Below, piece after piece: positions 5,894 through 13,398 of a stretch of DNA of 38,442 nt (the first letter of the stretch is position 1; each line of letters opens with the position of its first letter). Position numbers and translations under genes: made by a program. Source of the stretch: an uncultured Clostridia bacterium. GTDB taxonomy: Bacteria > Bacillota > Clostridia > Christensenellales > Borkfalkiaceae. The stretch lies in the NCBI GenBank assembly GCA_947632015.1, contig CANRNP010000013.1:1-38442 (forward strand). Reading direction: 5' to 3'. The notes beneath the pieces are model-generated. The model made no database searches. It had not been told where the DNA came from and saw only the letters and a program-made list of their open reading frames with translations.

Positions 5894-6942
5894 ACACGGA
5901 ATGCCGCATCGCGCAAATGCTCCGCGCGCAGAAGAAGCACGTCTCTTTCCACACCCCCGGACATAAACGCGCCGGGGCGGACATCACGGAGCTGAGCTAT
6001 TCCGACTGTCTCGTCTCTCCGTGCGGCGTGCTCGACGGAGCGCAGAAAGACATTGCGCGGATCTTAGGCGCCGAGCGCAGTTTTATGCTCACGGACGGCA
6101 GTACATCGGGCATTTTTTCGATGCTCGCCTGTCTGCGGGCGGCGGGAAAGACCTCCGTCGCCGTTTCGGGGTTTTCCCATCCGAGCGTGTTCCACGCCTG
6201 CGCCGCGCTGGGGCTCACCGCCGCCGTGATCGACCGAAAAACGGCTTACGGCATGCCCGTCCAGCCCTCCGCGGAGGAAGCCGCGGCGGTCCTTTCCGGA
6301 GCGGACGCCCTTCTTTTGACGTCGCCCGATTATTACGGCAATTTTCCCGACCTGAAAAAGGTCTCAGCGCTTTGCGCCGCGCAAGGCAAGCCCCTTCTCA
6401 TCGACGGCGCGCACGGCGCGCATTTGCATTTCGATCCCGCGCACTATGCGGGGACGTATGCCGATCTTTGGGTGGACGGCGTGCACAAATCTTTGCCGGC
6501 GCTCACGCAGGGCGCGGTCGTCTCCGCAAAGTTACGCGCATGGGGAGAGCTGTTGGAGCGGGCGGTAAAGCTCTTCCGCACGACCTCTCCCTCCTATCCC
6601 ATCCTGGCGAGCGTGGAATACGCCGTGAAGTATCCCGAAAACGCGAAGATCGAGGCTTTGGCGGAAAAGTTCAAGCGGGAGCACGGGTGCTGTCCGAATG
6701 CCGATTGGAGCAAAATTTTAGTACCGTTCGGCGATTTTTGTGACGAAGCGCAGAGTTTTATCGAGGCGCACGGGGTATATCCCGAATTCAACGACGGAAA
6801 CTATCTCATGTTCTATCTCTCCCCCTGCACGAAGGCGGGGGAGCTGAAAAAGTTGGGGAAGCTGCTGAAAAAGTTGCCGCGGCGCGAGATCGCAAAGGAC
6901 GCGCCCGCGGGGATCATTCCCATGTATTCGGAGGAGATGTGA
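5890..6942 (+). CDS. PLP-dependent Orn/Lys/Arg decarboxylase-like protein (YaaO type), short form
   Basis: This is a fold-type I PLP enzyme related to Bacillus YaaO and arginine/lysine/ornithine decarboxylases. Evidence: HTPGHKRAG near the N-terminus, TDGSTSGIFSM (about residue 68), LLIDGAHGAHLHF (about residue 172, with the PLP-contacting Asp and His) and DGVHKSLPALTQGA (about residue 197) carrying the Schiff-base lysine. At 350 aa it is clearly shorter than the roughly 480 aa of YaaO; the large domain is intact and the C-terminal domain is reduced. In Bacillus, yaaO-tmk-holB-yaaT lie together; here the order is kept but no tmk is seen. It is joined by overlapping codons to both neighbours. 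Substrate cannot be inferred. Confidence 0.85.
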   Translation: MNTECRIAQMLRAQKKHVSFHTPGHKRAGADITELSYSDCLVSPCGVLDGAQKDIARILGAERSFMLTDGSTSGIFSMLACLRAAGKTSVAVSGFSHPSVFHACAALGLTAAVIDRKTAYGMPVQPSAEEAAAVLSGADALLLTSPDYYGNFPDLKKVSALCAAQGKPLLIDGAHGAHLHFDPAHYAGTYADLWVDGVHKSLPALTQGAVVSAKLRAWGELLERAVKLFRTTSPSYPILASVEYAVKYPENAKIEALAEKFKREHGCCPNADWSKILVPFGDFCDEAQSFIEAHGVYPEFNDGNYLMFYLSPCTKAGELKKLGKLLKKLPRREIAKDAPAGIIPMYSEEM

Positions 6943-7844
6943 AACAACTTTTGCACGCGACAACCGCATACCGGGCGATCGGGGAAGAGGCGCCGCGCGC
7001 GGCGCTGGTGGTTTTCCCGGACGGAAAATATCTGCGGGAGCTTCTCCGCGAGTGCGCAAAGGCGTTTTTCCGGGCGGAAGGGCGGGTCGCGGAGCTCATC
7101 GAAGAGGAGCATTTTGCCGACTGCCTGTTCTTTCCCGCCGCGGGGGAGCGGCTGAGCGCGGACGACTGCGCCGCCATCGTGGAAGAGAGCTTGCTCGCCC
7201 CCACGGAGGGCGGAAAGAAGCTCTTCGTGCTCGACCGGATCGACGAGGCTTCGGCGCTTGTCCAGAATAAGCTCCTCAAAATCCTCGAAGAGCCGCCCGC
7301 GGGCGTGTCGTTTTTGCTCGGCGCGCAGGCGGATCTCTCCGTGCTTCCCACCGTGCTCTCGCGCGTGAGAAAGTACGCCGAGGCGCCCTTTGCGGAGGAA
7401 GCGATCGAGCGGGCGTTACAGCGGAAATATCCCGACCGCGAAGTCGCGCAGGCGGCGGGCGCGAGCGGGGGAATTTTTTCCGCCGCGGAAACTTTTTTAA
7501 GGGACGGGGGCGAAGAATTTGCCCTTGCAAGGCGGTTTTTGACCCTGAAAGAGAGCGAAACGCTCTGCCGCGAGATCGGCGAAAGAAAGGAAAAGCAGGA
7601 GTTTTTGGCGGCGTTGAAGAGCTTGCTCAGGGATATGCTCATGGCAAAAGCGGGGCAGACGCGGTACGTCCGCACGCCCGCGGCGGTGACGGACCTTCCC
7701 ATGGGCGCGATCGTCGCCGCGATCGGACTCGTCGGCGAGGCGGAAAAGCAGATCCGCTTCAACGCAAATTTCGCAAGCTGTCTGTATGTGCTTGCATGTT
7801 CCATCAAAGAGGAGAAAGAAAAGTGGCAAAAGTTGTCGTCATAA
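6939..7844 (+). CDS. holB: DNA polymerase III delta-prime subunit
   Basis: Delta-prime is the fixed subunit of the clamp loader, which opens the beta sliding clamp on DNA. The 301-aa protein has the family hallmark NKLLKILEEPP (about residue 109), preceded by KKLFVLDRIDEAS, and then SFLLGAQADLSVLPTVLSRV, the Sensor-1/SRC-like region. A Walker P-loop and the zinc-binding cysteines of longer homologues are not seen; the N-terminal 60 residues are divergent, so this is a compact form. It starts with GTG at 6939, overlapping the decarboxylase stop, with GGAGG 4 nt upstream. Position before ricT matches Bacillus gene order and supports the call. Confidence 0.88.
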   Translation: MKQLLHATTAYRAIGEEAPRAALVVFPDGKYLRELLRECAKAFFRAEGRVAELIEEEHFADCLFFPAAGERLSADDCAAIVEESLLAPTEGGKKLFVLDRIDEASALVQNKLLKILEEPPAGVSFLLGAQADLSVLPTVLSRVRKYAEAPFAEEAIERALQRKYPDREVAQAAGASGGIFSAAETFLRDGGEEFALARRFLTLKESETLCREIGERKEKQEFLAALKSLLRDMLMAKAGQTRYVRTPAAVTDLPMGAIVAAIGLVGEAEKQIRFNANFASCLYVLACSIKEEKEKWQKLSS

Positions 7845-8674
7845 AATTCAATGGGAATTGCAAACCCTACTACTTTACGTCGGGCGGGCTCGAACTCAAA
7901 CGCAAACAGGGCGTGATCGTGGAAACTTCCCGCGGGACGGAATACGGCGTCGTCGTGGAGCCGGAATGGGAGGCGGAAGTTACCACCCCCTTAAAGCCCG
8001 TGCTCCGCATTGCGACGGAGAAAGATCTCGAAACGGTGCGCTATAACGAATCGCGCAGGGAAGAGGCGATCAGGATCTGTAAGGAGAAGGTCGCCGCCCG
8101 CGGGCTGCAAATGAAGATCATCGCCTGCGAATTCACTTTCGACGGGAGCAAGGTCATCTTCTATTTTTCCGCCGAGGGAAGGGTGGATTTCCGCGAACTC
8201 GTAAAAGATCTTGCCTCGGTGTTCCATATCCGCATCGAGCTCAGGCAGGTCGGCATCCGCGACGAAACGCGCATTTTAGGCGGCGTCGCCCCCTGCGGCA
8301 GGGAATGCTGCTGTGCGAGCTGTATGCCCGATTTCCGCAAAGTGTCCATCAAAATGGCGAAAAACCAGGGGCTCTCCCTCAATCCCACCAAAATCAGCGG
8401 GCTTTGCGGCAGGCTCATGTGCTGCCTCTCCTACGAGAACGACTATTACGCGGGCGCCTTCAAAAAGATGCCCAAGATCGGCTCCACGGTCGGCACGCCC
8501 GAAGGACCGGGCACCGTCATCACCACGAACATGCTCAACATGCAGGTCCGCGTGAAGATCGAAAAGGAGGGCAGTCTCTTCTATCGCGATTTCCCCGTGG
8601 AGGAACTCAGCTTCAAACGCCCCGCCGAGAAGCCCGAAAAAGACGACGAGGACGACAAAATTCCCGAAGAATAA
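7823..8674 (+). CDS. ricT: RicT/YaaT, PSP1 C-terminal domain protein
   Basis: RicT forms the RicA-RicF-RicT complex, which in Bacillus carries iron-sulfur clusters, activates RNase Y-dependent mRNA processing and speeds the Spo0F-Spo0A phosphorelay. The 283-aa protein opens VAKVVVIKFNGNCKPYYF, then the PSP1 domain (about residues 55-140). Cysteine clusters at residues 158, 162, 163, 164 and 167 and again at 195, 200 and 201 (CGRLMCCLSYE) are the expected cluster ligands. GTG at 7823 was chosen because GAGGAG lies 8 nt upstream and the product begins like its homologues; it overlaps holB by 22 nt. The C-terminal tail is highly acidic. Given spmA/spmB nearby, a sporulation link is plausible. 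Confidence 0.93.
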   Translation: MAKVVVIKFNGNCKPYYFTSGGLELKRKQGVIVETSRGTEYGVVVEPEWEAEVTTPLKPVLRIATEKDLETVRYNESRREEAIRICKEKVAARGLQMKIIACEFTFDGSKVIFYFSAEGRVDFRELVKDLASVFHIRIELRQVGIRDETRILGGVAPCGRECCCASCMPDFRKVSIKMAKNQGLSLNPTKISGLCGRLMCCLSYENDYYAGAFKKMPKIGSTVGTPEGPGTVITTNMLNMQVRVKIEKEGSLFYRDFPVEELSFKRPAEKPEKDDEDDKIPEE

Positions 8675-8693
8675 AAAAATTCGGCGAAATACC

Positions 8694-8722
8694 TTTACGA
8701 AACACAAATCTTGTGATATAAT
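8694..8722 (+). promoter_or_regulatory. Promoter of the ferredoxin gene
   Basis: TTTACG (8694-8699), 17-nt spacer, TATAAT (8717-8722), with TGA directly before the -10 giving an extended -10. It starts just after the ricT stop, and the leader is about 23 nt. Confidence 0.82.
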
Positions 8723-8751
8723 GTTTGCAAGATTTTTATGGAGGTGTCGCT

Positions 8752-8922
8752 ATGGCTCACAAGATCAGTGACGCATGCGTTTCCTGCGGCGCGTGTGCCG
8801 ATACTTGCCCCGTTGGCGCGATCGCACCCGGCGATACGACGTATGTCGTCGATCCCGACGTTTGCATCGACTGCGGCGCATGCGAGGACGGTTGCCCCAC
8901 GGGAGCGATCGAAGCCGAATAA
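8752..8922 (+). CDS. Two-cluster [4Fe-4S] ferredoxin
   Basis: This 56-aa clostridial-type ferredoxin carries low-potential electrons between soluble oxidoreductases. Two CxxCxxCxxxCP motifs are visible: CVSCGACADTCP (about residues 9-20) and CIDCGACEDGCP (about residues 38-49), each supplying three cysteines to one cluster and the fourth to the other. A pseudo-twofold repeat (CPVGAI, CPTGAI) is clear. GGAGGTG lies 6 nt before the ATG at 8752. It has its own extended -10 promoter and terminator, so it is a separate, probably highly expressed unit. Its redox partners cannot be told; its neighbour RicT is itself an iron-sulfur protein. Confidence 0.96.
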   Translation: MAHKISDACVSCGACADTCPVGAIAPGDTTYVVDPDVCIDCGACEDGCPTGAIEAE

Positions 8923-8936
8923 GATCGGAAGGATGA

Positions 8937-8960
8937 GGGCGCTCGGCGCCCTTTTTCTTT
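8937..8960 (+). terminator. Terminator after the ferredoxin gene
   Basis: GGGCGC-TCG-GCGCCC followed by TTTTTCTTT. A second GCGCCC/GGGCGC hairpin lies just downstream (about 8976-8991) without a T tract. Confidence 0.9.
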
Positions 8961-9009
8961 ACGCCGCGGTCTGAGGCGCCCTTTCGGGCGCGGATATTGA
9001 GAGCAAAAA

Positions 9010-9687
9010 ATGGAAACGATCGAATCCCTTCTTATCGGAGACTTCCGCATCATTCAGGATACCTCGCTGTACCGCTTCACTTCGGACAGCGTGCTCCTTT
9101 CCCGTTTTCTTCGCGCGAAGGCGGGGGAGCGCGTCGCCGATTTCTGCGCGGGGAGCGGGATCGTCGGGCTGCACTTTTTTGCCGAGAACAAAGGGGTGGA
9201 GCGTGTCACTCTCTTCGAAATGCAGAAGGAGCTTGCGGAGATGAGCCGCCGCACCGTGGCGCTCAACGGGCTCGGAGAGCGGTTTTGCGTGGAGAACGTG
9301 CGGTTGCAGGAGATCCCCGCGGTCTATACCGAGGCGTTCTCCCTCATTCTGTGCAATCCGCCCTATGAGCGCGGCGGCTTCGAAAACGCGGACGCGGGCA
9401 AGGCGGTCTGCCGCAAAGAACTCTCCCTTTCGCTGGAAGAGCTATGCGCCGCCGCAAAGCGCTGTCTGAAATTCGGGGGGAGATTCGCGTTGATCCACCG
9501 CGCGGACAGGATCTCGGAGGTGCTCTGCGCGTTGCACGCCTGCAATCTGGAACCCAAGAAATTGCAATTCGTCGCGGGGAAAGAGGGCGATAGGCCGTAC
9601 GCCGCGCTCGTCGCCGCCGTCAAGGGCGGAAGGGCGGGCGTGGAGGTGCTTCCCACCGCCGTGAACGAAAAAAGGAGAGACGTATGA
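9010..9687 (+). CDS. yabB: tRNA1(Val) (adenine-N6)-methyltransferase-like protein (YabB/TrmN6 family)
   Basis: This 225-aa class I SAM-dependent methyltransferase has the family opening (IGDFRIIQDTSLYRFTSDSV, residues 10-29), motif I VADFCAGSGIVGLHF (about residue 42), an acidic motif II at LFEMQKE and the catalytic NPPYERGG at residues 116-123, typical of adenine-N6 methyltransferases. Homologues methylate A37 of tRNA1(Val). In Bacillus yabB precedes yabC/rsmI by a short distance, as here, where stop and start overlap (ATGA). No strong promoter is seen in the 50 nt upstream, and only a weak GAGAG ribosome site; read-through from the ferredoxin unit may contribute. Family call strong, exact tRNA target inferred. 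Confidence 0.9.
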   Translation: METIESLLIGDFRIIQDTSLYRFTSDSVLLSRFLRAKAGERVADFCAGSGIVGLHFFAENKGVERVTLFEMQKELAEMSRRTVALNGLGERFCVENVRLQEIPAVYTEAFSLILCNPPYERGGFENADAGKAVCRKELSLSLEELCAAAKRCLKFGGRFALIHRADRISEVLCALHACNLEPKKLQFVAGKEGDRPYAALVAAVKGGRAGVEVLPTAVNEKRRDV

Positions 9688-10499
9688 TCAGTTTTGTGGC
9701 AACCCCCATCGGGAATTTGAAGGATATTACCCTTCGCGCGCTCGAAGTGCTGAAAGGCGCGGACGTCATCTTTTGCGAGGACACCCGCCATACCATAAAA
9801 CTGCTCTCCGCATACGGCATTTCCAAGCCCCTTCTTTCCTGCCATAAATTCAACGAGCGGGAAGCCGCGGAAAAAATTTTGTCCGCCTCCCGCGCGGGGA
9901 AAGAGGTCGCCGTCGTGACCGATGCGGGCATGCCGGTCATCTCCGATCCGGGGAACCTCGTTTGCCGCGCCCTGAAAGAGGCGGGGGAGCCCTATACCGT
10001 TTTGCCCGGCGCGTGCGCTTTCGTCTGCGCGCTCGTTCTCTCGGCGATGCCCGCCGAACGCTTCACCTTCGTGGGCTTCCTTCCGGATAAAAAGGGGGAG
10101 CGGCAGGAGCTGTTGAAGCGCTATCGCACCTGCCGCGAAACGCTCATCTTCCACGCCGCGCCCCAGGACGTCGAAAAGACGATCGCGGATCTGTATGCCG
10201 TTTTCGGCGAACGCCGCGCCTGCGCCGTGCGGGAGATCAGCAAGATCCACGAGGAGAGCCTCTCATTTTTGCTCTCCGAAGGGCTTGCGGGCGAAAAACG
10301 CGGCGAATACATCCTTCTCGTGGAGGGAGCGGAGGAGGAAGAGAATCCTTACTGCCGCCTTACGCCGCGCGAGCATGTCCGGAAGTACATGGAAGAGGGG
10401 ATGGACAGGAAGGAAGCCTTGAAACGGGCGGCAAAGGACAGGGGGGTCCCGAAGAGCGAACTGTATAAAGAGACGCTCGACCCCGACCGTTTGGAATAA
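9684..10499 (+). CDS. rsmI: 16S rRNA (cytidine(1402)-2'-O)-methyltransferase
   Basis: RsmI 2'-O-methylates C1402 in the decoding centre of 16S rRNA. The 271-aa protein belongs to the tetrapyrrole-methylase-like fold. Visible signatures are ATPIGNLKDITLRALEVLK (residues 6-24), FCEDTRHTIKLLS (about residue 31), the glycine-rich VTDAGMPVISDPG (about residue 79) and a C-terminal short helix-turn-helix-like tail (REHVRKYMEEGMDRKEALK), as in full-length homologues. AGGAGAGACGT precedes the ATG, which overlaps the yabB stop codon, so the two are translationally coupled. Confidence 0.95.
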   Translation: MISFVATPIGNLKDITLRALEVLKGADVIFCEDTRHTIKLLSAYGISKPLLSCHKFNEREAAEKILSASRAGKEVAVVTDAGMPVISDPGNLVCRALKEAGEPYTVLPGACAFVCALVLSAMPAERFTFVGFLPDKKGERQELLKRYRTCRETLIFHAAPQDVEKTIADLYAVFGERRACAVREISKIHEESLSFLLSEGLAGEKRGEYILLVEGAEEEENPYCRLTPREHVRKYMEEGMDRKEALKRAAKDRGVPKSELYKETLDPDRLE

Positions 10500-10504
10500 A
10501 ACCC

Positions 10505-10533
10505 TTGCATTTTACGGTGCAATCGGTTATAAT
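10505..10533 (+). promoter_or_regulatory. Promoter of the O-antigen-ligase-like gene, probably leaderless
   Basis: TTGCAT (10505-10510), 17-nt spacer, TATAAT (10528-10533). Exactly six bases separate the -10 from the ATG at 10540, and no Shine-Dalgarno is present. Confidence 0.8.
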
Positions 10534-10539
10534 GAAATT

Positions 10540-11991
10540 ATGCTTTTGGAATGCTTTGGAAAAATCGGGGAATTCCGTGCGGTAAAACTGCTGCGCGCCT
10601 TTTTGCAGTCGGGTTTTTTCCTCGCTCTGCTCGTCCTGCTCATGGTCTGCGCCAACCTCTTTTCGTTGGAGCTCCCCGTGTTCTATATTTATTTTGTTTT
10701 CGGGGTGGCGATCGCTCTGTTTGACGACGATCTCCTGCTCTTTCTCCCCGTGTTTTTATGTTGCTATCTTTCGATCTCCGCCGTCAATAACCCCGTCTCG
10801 TCCGATTCCGCCTTTCACGACCCGAATTTTATCTTACAGCTCGTGTTTATCATTTTGGCGATGTCCGTCCTCATGATCGCGCGTCTCATCGTGGTGCTCA
10901 TGCGGGGGAAGAAGAAAAAGGTCCCCGCGCTCGCCGTCGGGTTCGGCGCGCTGGGGCTCGCCTATGTGCTTGCGGGCGCGTTCAGCAATTATTACGATCT
11001 CCGCACCGTCCTCTTCGGGTTTACGCAGATCGTCTCCCTTTCGGGGCTGTATTTCCTCTTTTATTTCGGAGTGGACTGGGAAAAGCGCCCCAAAGAAAAT
11101 TTTGCCCTCTTGTTCTCCCTTCTGGGCGTGGGGCTCGTGATCGAAGTTTTCGGCATGTACTATCATACGGGCGAATTCGCGGCGTTTCTCCACGGCGGAT
11201 CCGTGGACAGGGGGAAGCTCTTTACGGGATGGGGAATGTACAATAACGTCGGATGCGCCCTCGCGATGTGCGCCCCCGCGCCCTTCTACCTTGCCGTTAC
11301 CAAAAAGCGCGGCTATCTGTACGTCCTCCTCGCGGTATTTCTCTTCGGTGGGGTCGTTTTAACGCAGAGCCGCGGCTCCATGCTGTTCGGCGGGATCGCC
11401 TTTCTCGTCGGGCTCGTCGCCATGATCGCGGCGAGCAAGGGGATCGTGCGGGTCAAAAATGCCGCCGCGGCGGGAGGCGTCGCCGCCGTGCTCATCATCG
11501 TCTTGTGCGTGCTGCTGTGCATTCCCGCGTTCGGCGGGGCGGTAAAGGAACTCTTTTCGGACGTGTTCAGCAAGGGGATCGATGATAACGGCAGGTTCGA
11601 GATCTATCTGAACGGGTTCGAACAGTTCAAAAAAGCGCCCTTCTTCGGCGTGGGGTTCTACCGTTGCACCGCGCCGCAGTGGGGGCAGGATATTATCCCG
11701 CAGGATTTCTTCCTTCCGCCCCGCTATCACGATACATACGTCCAGCTCCTGGCATCGGGCGGGATCTTCGCGCTCGCTTGCTATCTTCTGCACCGTGCGG
11801 AAACGGTCGCCCTCTTCTTCCGCAACGTCACTTTGGAAAAGATCTTTATCGCCGTAAGCATTTTCTCGCTCATTCTCACGAGCTTTACCGATTGCCATTT
11901 CTTCAACTTCGGTCCGGGCTTGTTTTACGGAGCGATGCTTGCGTACGCGGAGGGCTATACCGAAAAGAGCGAGGCGGAAGCCCGCGCCTGA
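10540..11991 (+). CDS. O-antigen ligase/polymerase-like (Wzy_C) membrane protein
   Basis: This 483-aa polytopic membrane protein has about ten predicted hydrophobic helices. The large extracytoplasmic loop (about residues 345-410) has the Wzy/WaaL pattern: NGRFEIYLNGFEQFKKAPFF, then GVGFYR, then HDTYVQLLASGGIFAL, with the family-typical Arg, His and Gly positions. Such proteins polymerise or ligate glycans on undecaprenyl or lipid carriers; in Gram-positive relatives they act on surface or teichoic-type polysaccharides. No glycan-synthesis genes are adjacent, so the substrate is unknown. The ATG is chosen because it is the first in frame and lies 6 nt after a TATAAT box; a leaderless transcript is implied. 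If that is wrong, the real start would be slightly downstream. Confidence 0.85.
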   Translation: MLLECFGKIGEFRAVKLLRAFLQSGFFLALLVLLMVCANLFSLELPVFYIYFVFGVAIALFDDDLLLFLPVFLCCYLSISAVNNPVSSDSAFHDPNFILQLVFIILAMSVLMIARLIVVLMRGKKKKVPALAVGFGALGLAYVLAGAFSNYYDLRTVLFGFTQIVSLSGLYFLFYFGVDWEKRPKENFALLFSLLGVGLVIEVFGMYYHTGEFAAFLHGGSVDRGKLFTGWGMYNNVGCALAMCAPAPFYLAVTKKRGYLYVLLAVFLFGGVVLTQSRGSMLFGGIAFLVGLVAMIAASKGIVRVKNAAAAGGVAAVLIIVLCVLLCIPAFGGAVKELFSDVFSKGIDDNGRFEIYLNGFEQFKKAPFFGVGFYRCTAPQWGQDIIPQDFFLPPRYHDTYVQLLASGGIFALACYLLHRAETVALFFRNVTLEKIFIAVSIFSLILTSFTDCHFFNFGPGLFYGAMLAYAEGYTEKSEAEARA

Positions 11992-12007
11992 CCCGCCTTT
12001 CCCCAAA

Positions 12008-12094
12008 GAGAAAAATGAAATCCCCCCCGAAGCTCGCGCTCCGAGGGGGATTCCTATAATGATAAGGGGGAAAATTATGAGCAATGTTTTTTAT
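12008..12094 (-). ncRNA. Putative small RNA of about 85 nt
   Basis: A minus-strand promoter at 12129-12101 would start transcription near 12094, and the hairpin at 12052-12019 followed by T-rich TTTCATTTTT would end it near 12010. Within the interval no minus-strand reading frame of note exists. It lies between the converging O-antigen-ligase-like gene and spmB. The alternative is that the hairpin is simply the shared terminator of those two genes. Confidence 0.35.
12019..12052 (-). terminator. Hairpin terminator between convergent genes
   Basis: AATCCCCC (12019-12026) pairs with GGGGGATT (12045-12052), with a minor AGC/GCT pair inside the loop. On the minus strand it is followed by TTTCATTTTT; on the plus strand there is no T run, so it should work best for minus-strand transcripts. 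Confidence 0.6.
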
Positions 12095-12100
12095 GCTTTT

Positions 12101-12129
12101 ATTATACGTTTCGTTTCGACAAAAGTAAA
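12101..12129 (-). promoter_or_regulatory. Minus-strand promoter in the AT-rich spacer
   Basis: TTTACT (12129-12124), 17-nt spacer, TATAAT (12106-12101) on the minus strand. It is inside a roughly 190-bp AT-rich spacer (12053-12242), conspicuous in a GC-rich window. No minus-strand gene lies downstream of it before the hairpin. Confidence 0.5.
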
Positions 12130-12242
12130 TAAAAAATTTCGTTTTCCAAAAAAATTTATTTTTTTAGTTCTGCTATCACATTTTGAAAAAAGTTATCAAA
12201 GAAAACAAAAAAAGTGTAGAAATGTACCGTTTTTCGAATACG

Positions 12243-12752
12243 TTACAGAAATTTGCAGAGAAAACAGCCGAGCACGAGCGCCGCAAAATTCGAAAAAAGC
12301 GCAATGAGGATGGGCTTTGCCGTCTTTTTTTTCGTGCCCGCGAAGTAGACGGCGGAGATGTAGAACACCGTTTCGCTCGAACCGTAGGCGACGCACGCGC
12401 AACGGGCGATGTAGCTGTCGGCGCCGTAGGAGGCGAAAATTTCGGAGAGAAGCGCCGTGGAACCGCTCCCCGAAAAGGGCTTTAAGAGCGCGAGTTTGGA
12501 GATTTCGGGCGGAATGCCGAGCGCGCGGAAAAAGGGGGCGAGCAGGTCCGTCAGGGCGGAGGCGAGCCCGCTCGCTTCGAAGAGCTCCGAGAGCATGAGC
12601 ATCGCAGCGAGGTAGGGAAAGAGGGAGAGAAGGAGAGGTATGGCTTCCTTCACACCGTCGGCAAAGCAGTCGTAGAGCTTTATCTTCTTTATGAGCGCAT
12701 AGATAAAGAGCGCGACAAAGAGGGCGGGGACGATCGCGGAGAAGAGCTTCAT
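12243..12752 (-). CDS. spmB: Spore maturation protein B
   Basis: SpmA and SpmB are membrane proteins needed for spore core dehydration and heat resistance in Bacillus and Clostridium. This 169-aa protein has about five hydrophobic segments and the nucleoside-recognition (Gate) domain hallmarks: LKPFSGSGSTALLSEIF (about residue 90), then YGADSYIARCACVAYGSSETVFY (in two parts), matching SpmB. The start overlaps the spmA stop (12749-12751), indicating coupled translation. The SpmA-SpmB order is the usual one. The organism is therefore likely to form spores or descend from spore formers; these genes are occasionally kept by non-spore-formers. Confidence 0.92.
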   Translation of the reverse strand: MKLFSAIVPALFVALFIYALIKKIKLYDCFADGVKEAIPLLLSLFPYLAAMLMLSELFEASGLASALTDLLAPFFRALGIPPEISKLALLKPFSGSGSTALLSEIFASYGADSYIARCACVAYGSSETVFYISAVYFAGTKKKTAKPILIALFSNFAALVLGCFLCKFL

Positions 12753-13300
12753 GATCTGCGCTTGCGCGTGAGAAAGACGAGAAGGGCGCCGAGCAGGGTG
12801 GAAAAGAGGGTGGCGAGCAGAGTGGGAAGGAAGATGTCGGCGCTGCTCCCGGAGCCGTAGGAAAGGCGCAGGGCGATCACCGTCGTGGGGAGCAGTTGCA
12901 GGCTCGTGGCGTTGAGCACGAAGAGCATGTCGGCGGCGTAGTTCTCGCCCGCGGCGCAAAACCTTTCGGCGGCCCTTTTTCCGAGGGGAGTGGGCGCGCC
13001 GGGGAGCCCCAAAAAGTTGGCGGAGAGGTTGCAGCTCGCCAGCATGAGCGCCTCGCGGTCGTTCGAGCGGAAGAGCTTTTTCGCCGCGGGGAAAACGGCG
13101 CGGGAGAGCTTTTCGGAGAGCTTGCTCCGTTCTGCCACCTTAAAAAATCCCAGCCAAACGCTGTAAACCGCGAGCAGGGAGAGGGTGAGCGTAGCCGCCT
13201 TCTGTCCCCCGCTGAGAAGGGCGGAGAGGAAGCCTTCGGGGTCGAGAAAGAGCATAATGCCCGCCGAAAATAAAAACACAATGGCAAAAATTCCGTTCAT
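12749..13300 (-). CDS. spmA: Spore maturation protein A
   Basis: This 183-aa membrane protein shows the SpmA pattern: an N-terminal hydrophobic helix, VWLGFFKVAERSKLSEKLSR (about residue 48), then NLSANFLGLPGAPTPLGKRA (about residue 92) and VLNATSLQLLPTTVIALR (about residue 127). Five or so helices are predicted. No good ribosome site precedes the ATG at 13300. Upstream on this strand are GCATAT (13336-13331) and TACAAA (13313-13308) separated by 17 nt, resembling forespore-type promoters; that promoter would give a very short or absent leader. Together with spmB it forms a two-gene minus-strand operon flanked by plus-strand genes. Confidence 0.92.
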   Translation of the reverse strand: MNGIFAIVFLFSAGIMLFLDPEGFLSALLSGGQKAATLTLSLLAVYSVWLGFFKVAERSKLSEKLSRAVFPAAKKLFRSNDREALMLASCNLSANFLGLPGAPTPLGKRAAERFCAAGENYAADMLFVLNATSLQLLPTTVIALRLSYGSGSSADIFLPTLLATLFSTLLGALLVFLTRKRRS

Positions 13301-13398
13301 TTTCTATTTTGTATGCGGGCGGCGGGAAGGATATGCGGGCGGCGCGGCGCGCGAAGAAAAATTTTCGAAAAAAATATCCTTTTCCGTCCGCAAAAAAG

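Noticed and set aside
12077-12307. Small cationic 77-aa plus-strand protein starting MSNVFYAFIIRF with an AAGGGGG ribosome-like site
   Set aside because: It lies in the AT-rich spacer, overlaps the end of spmB, has poly-Lys/Phe composition expected of AT-rich noncoding DNA and has no -35 partner for a promoter. Kept only as a remote possibility.
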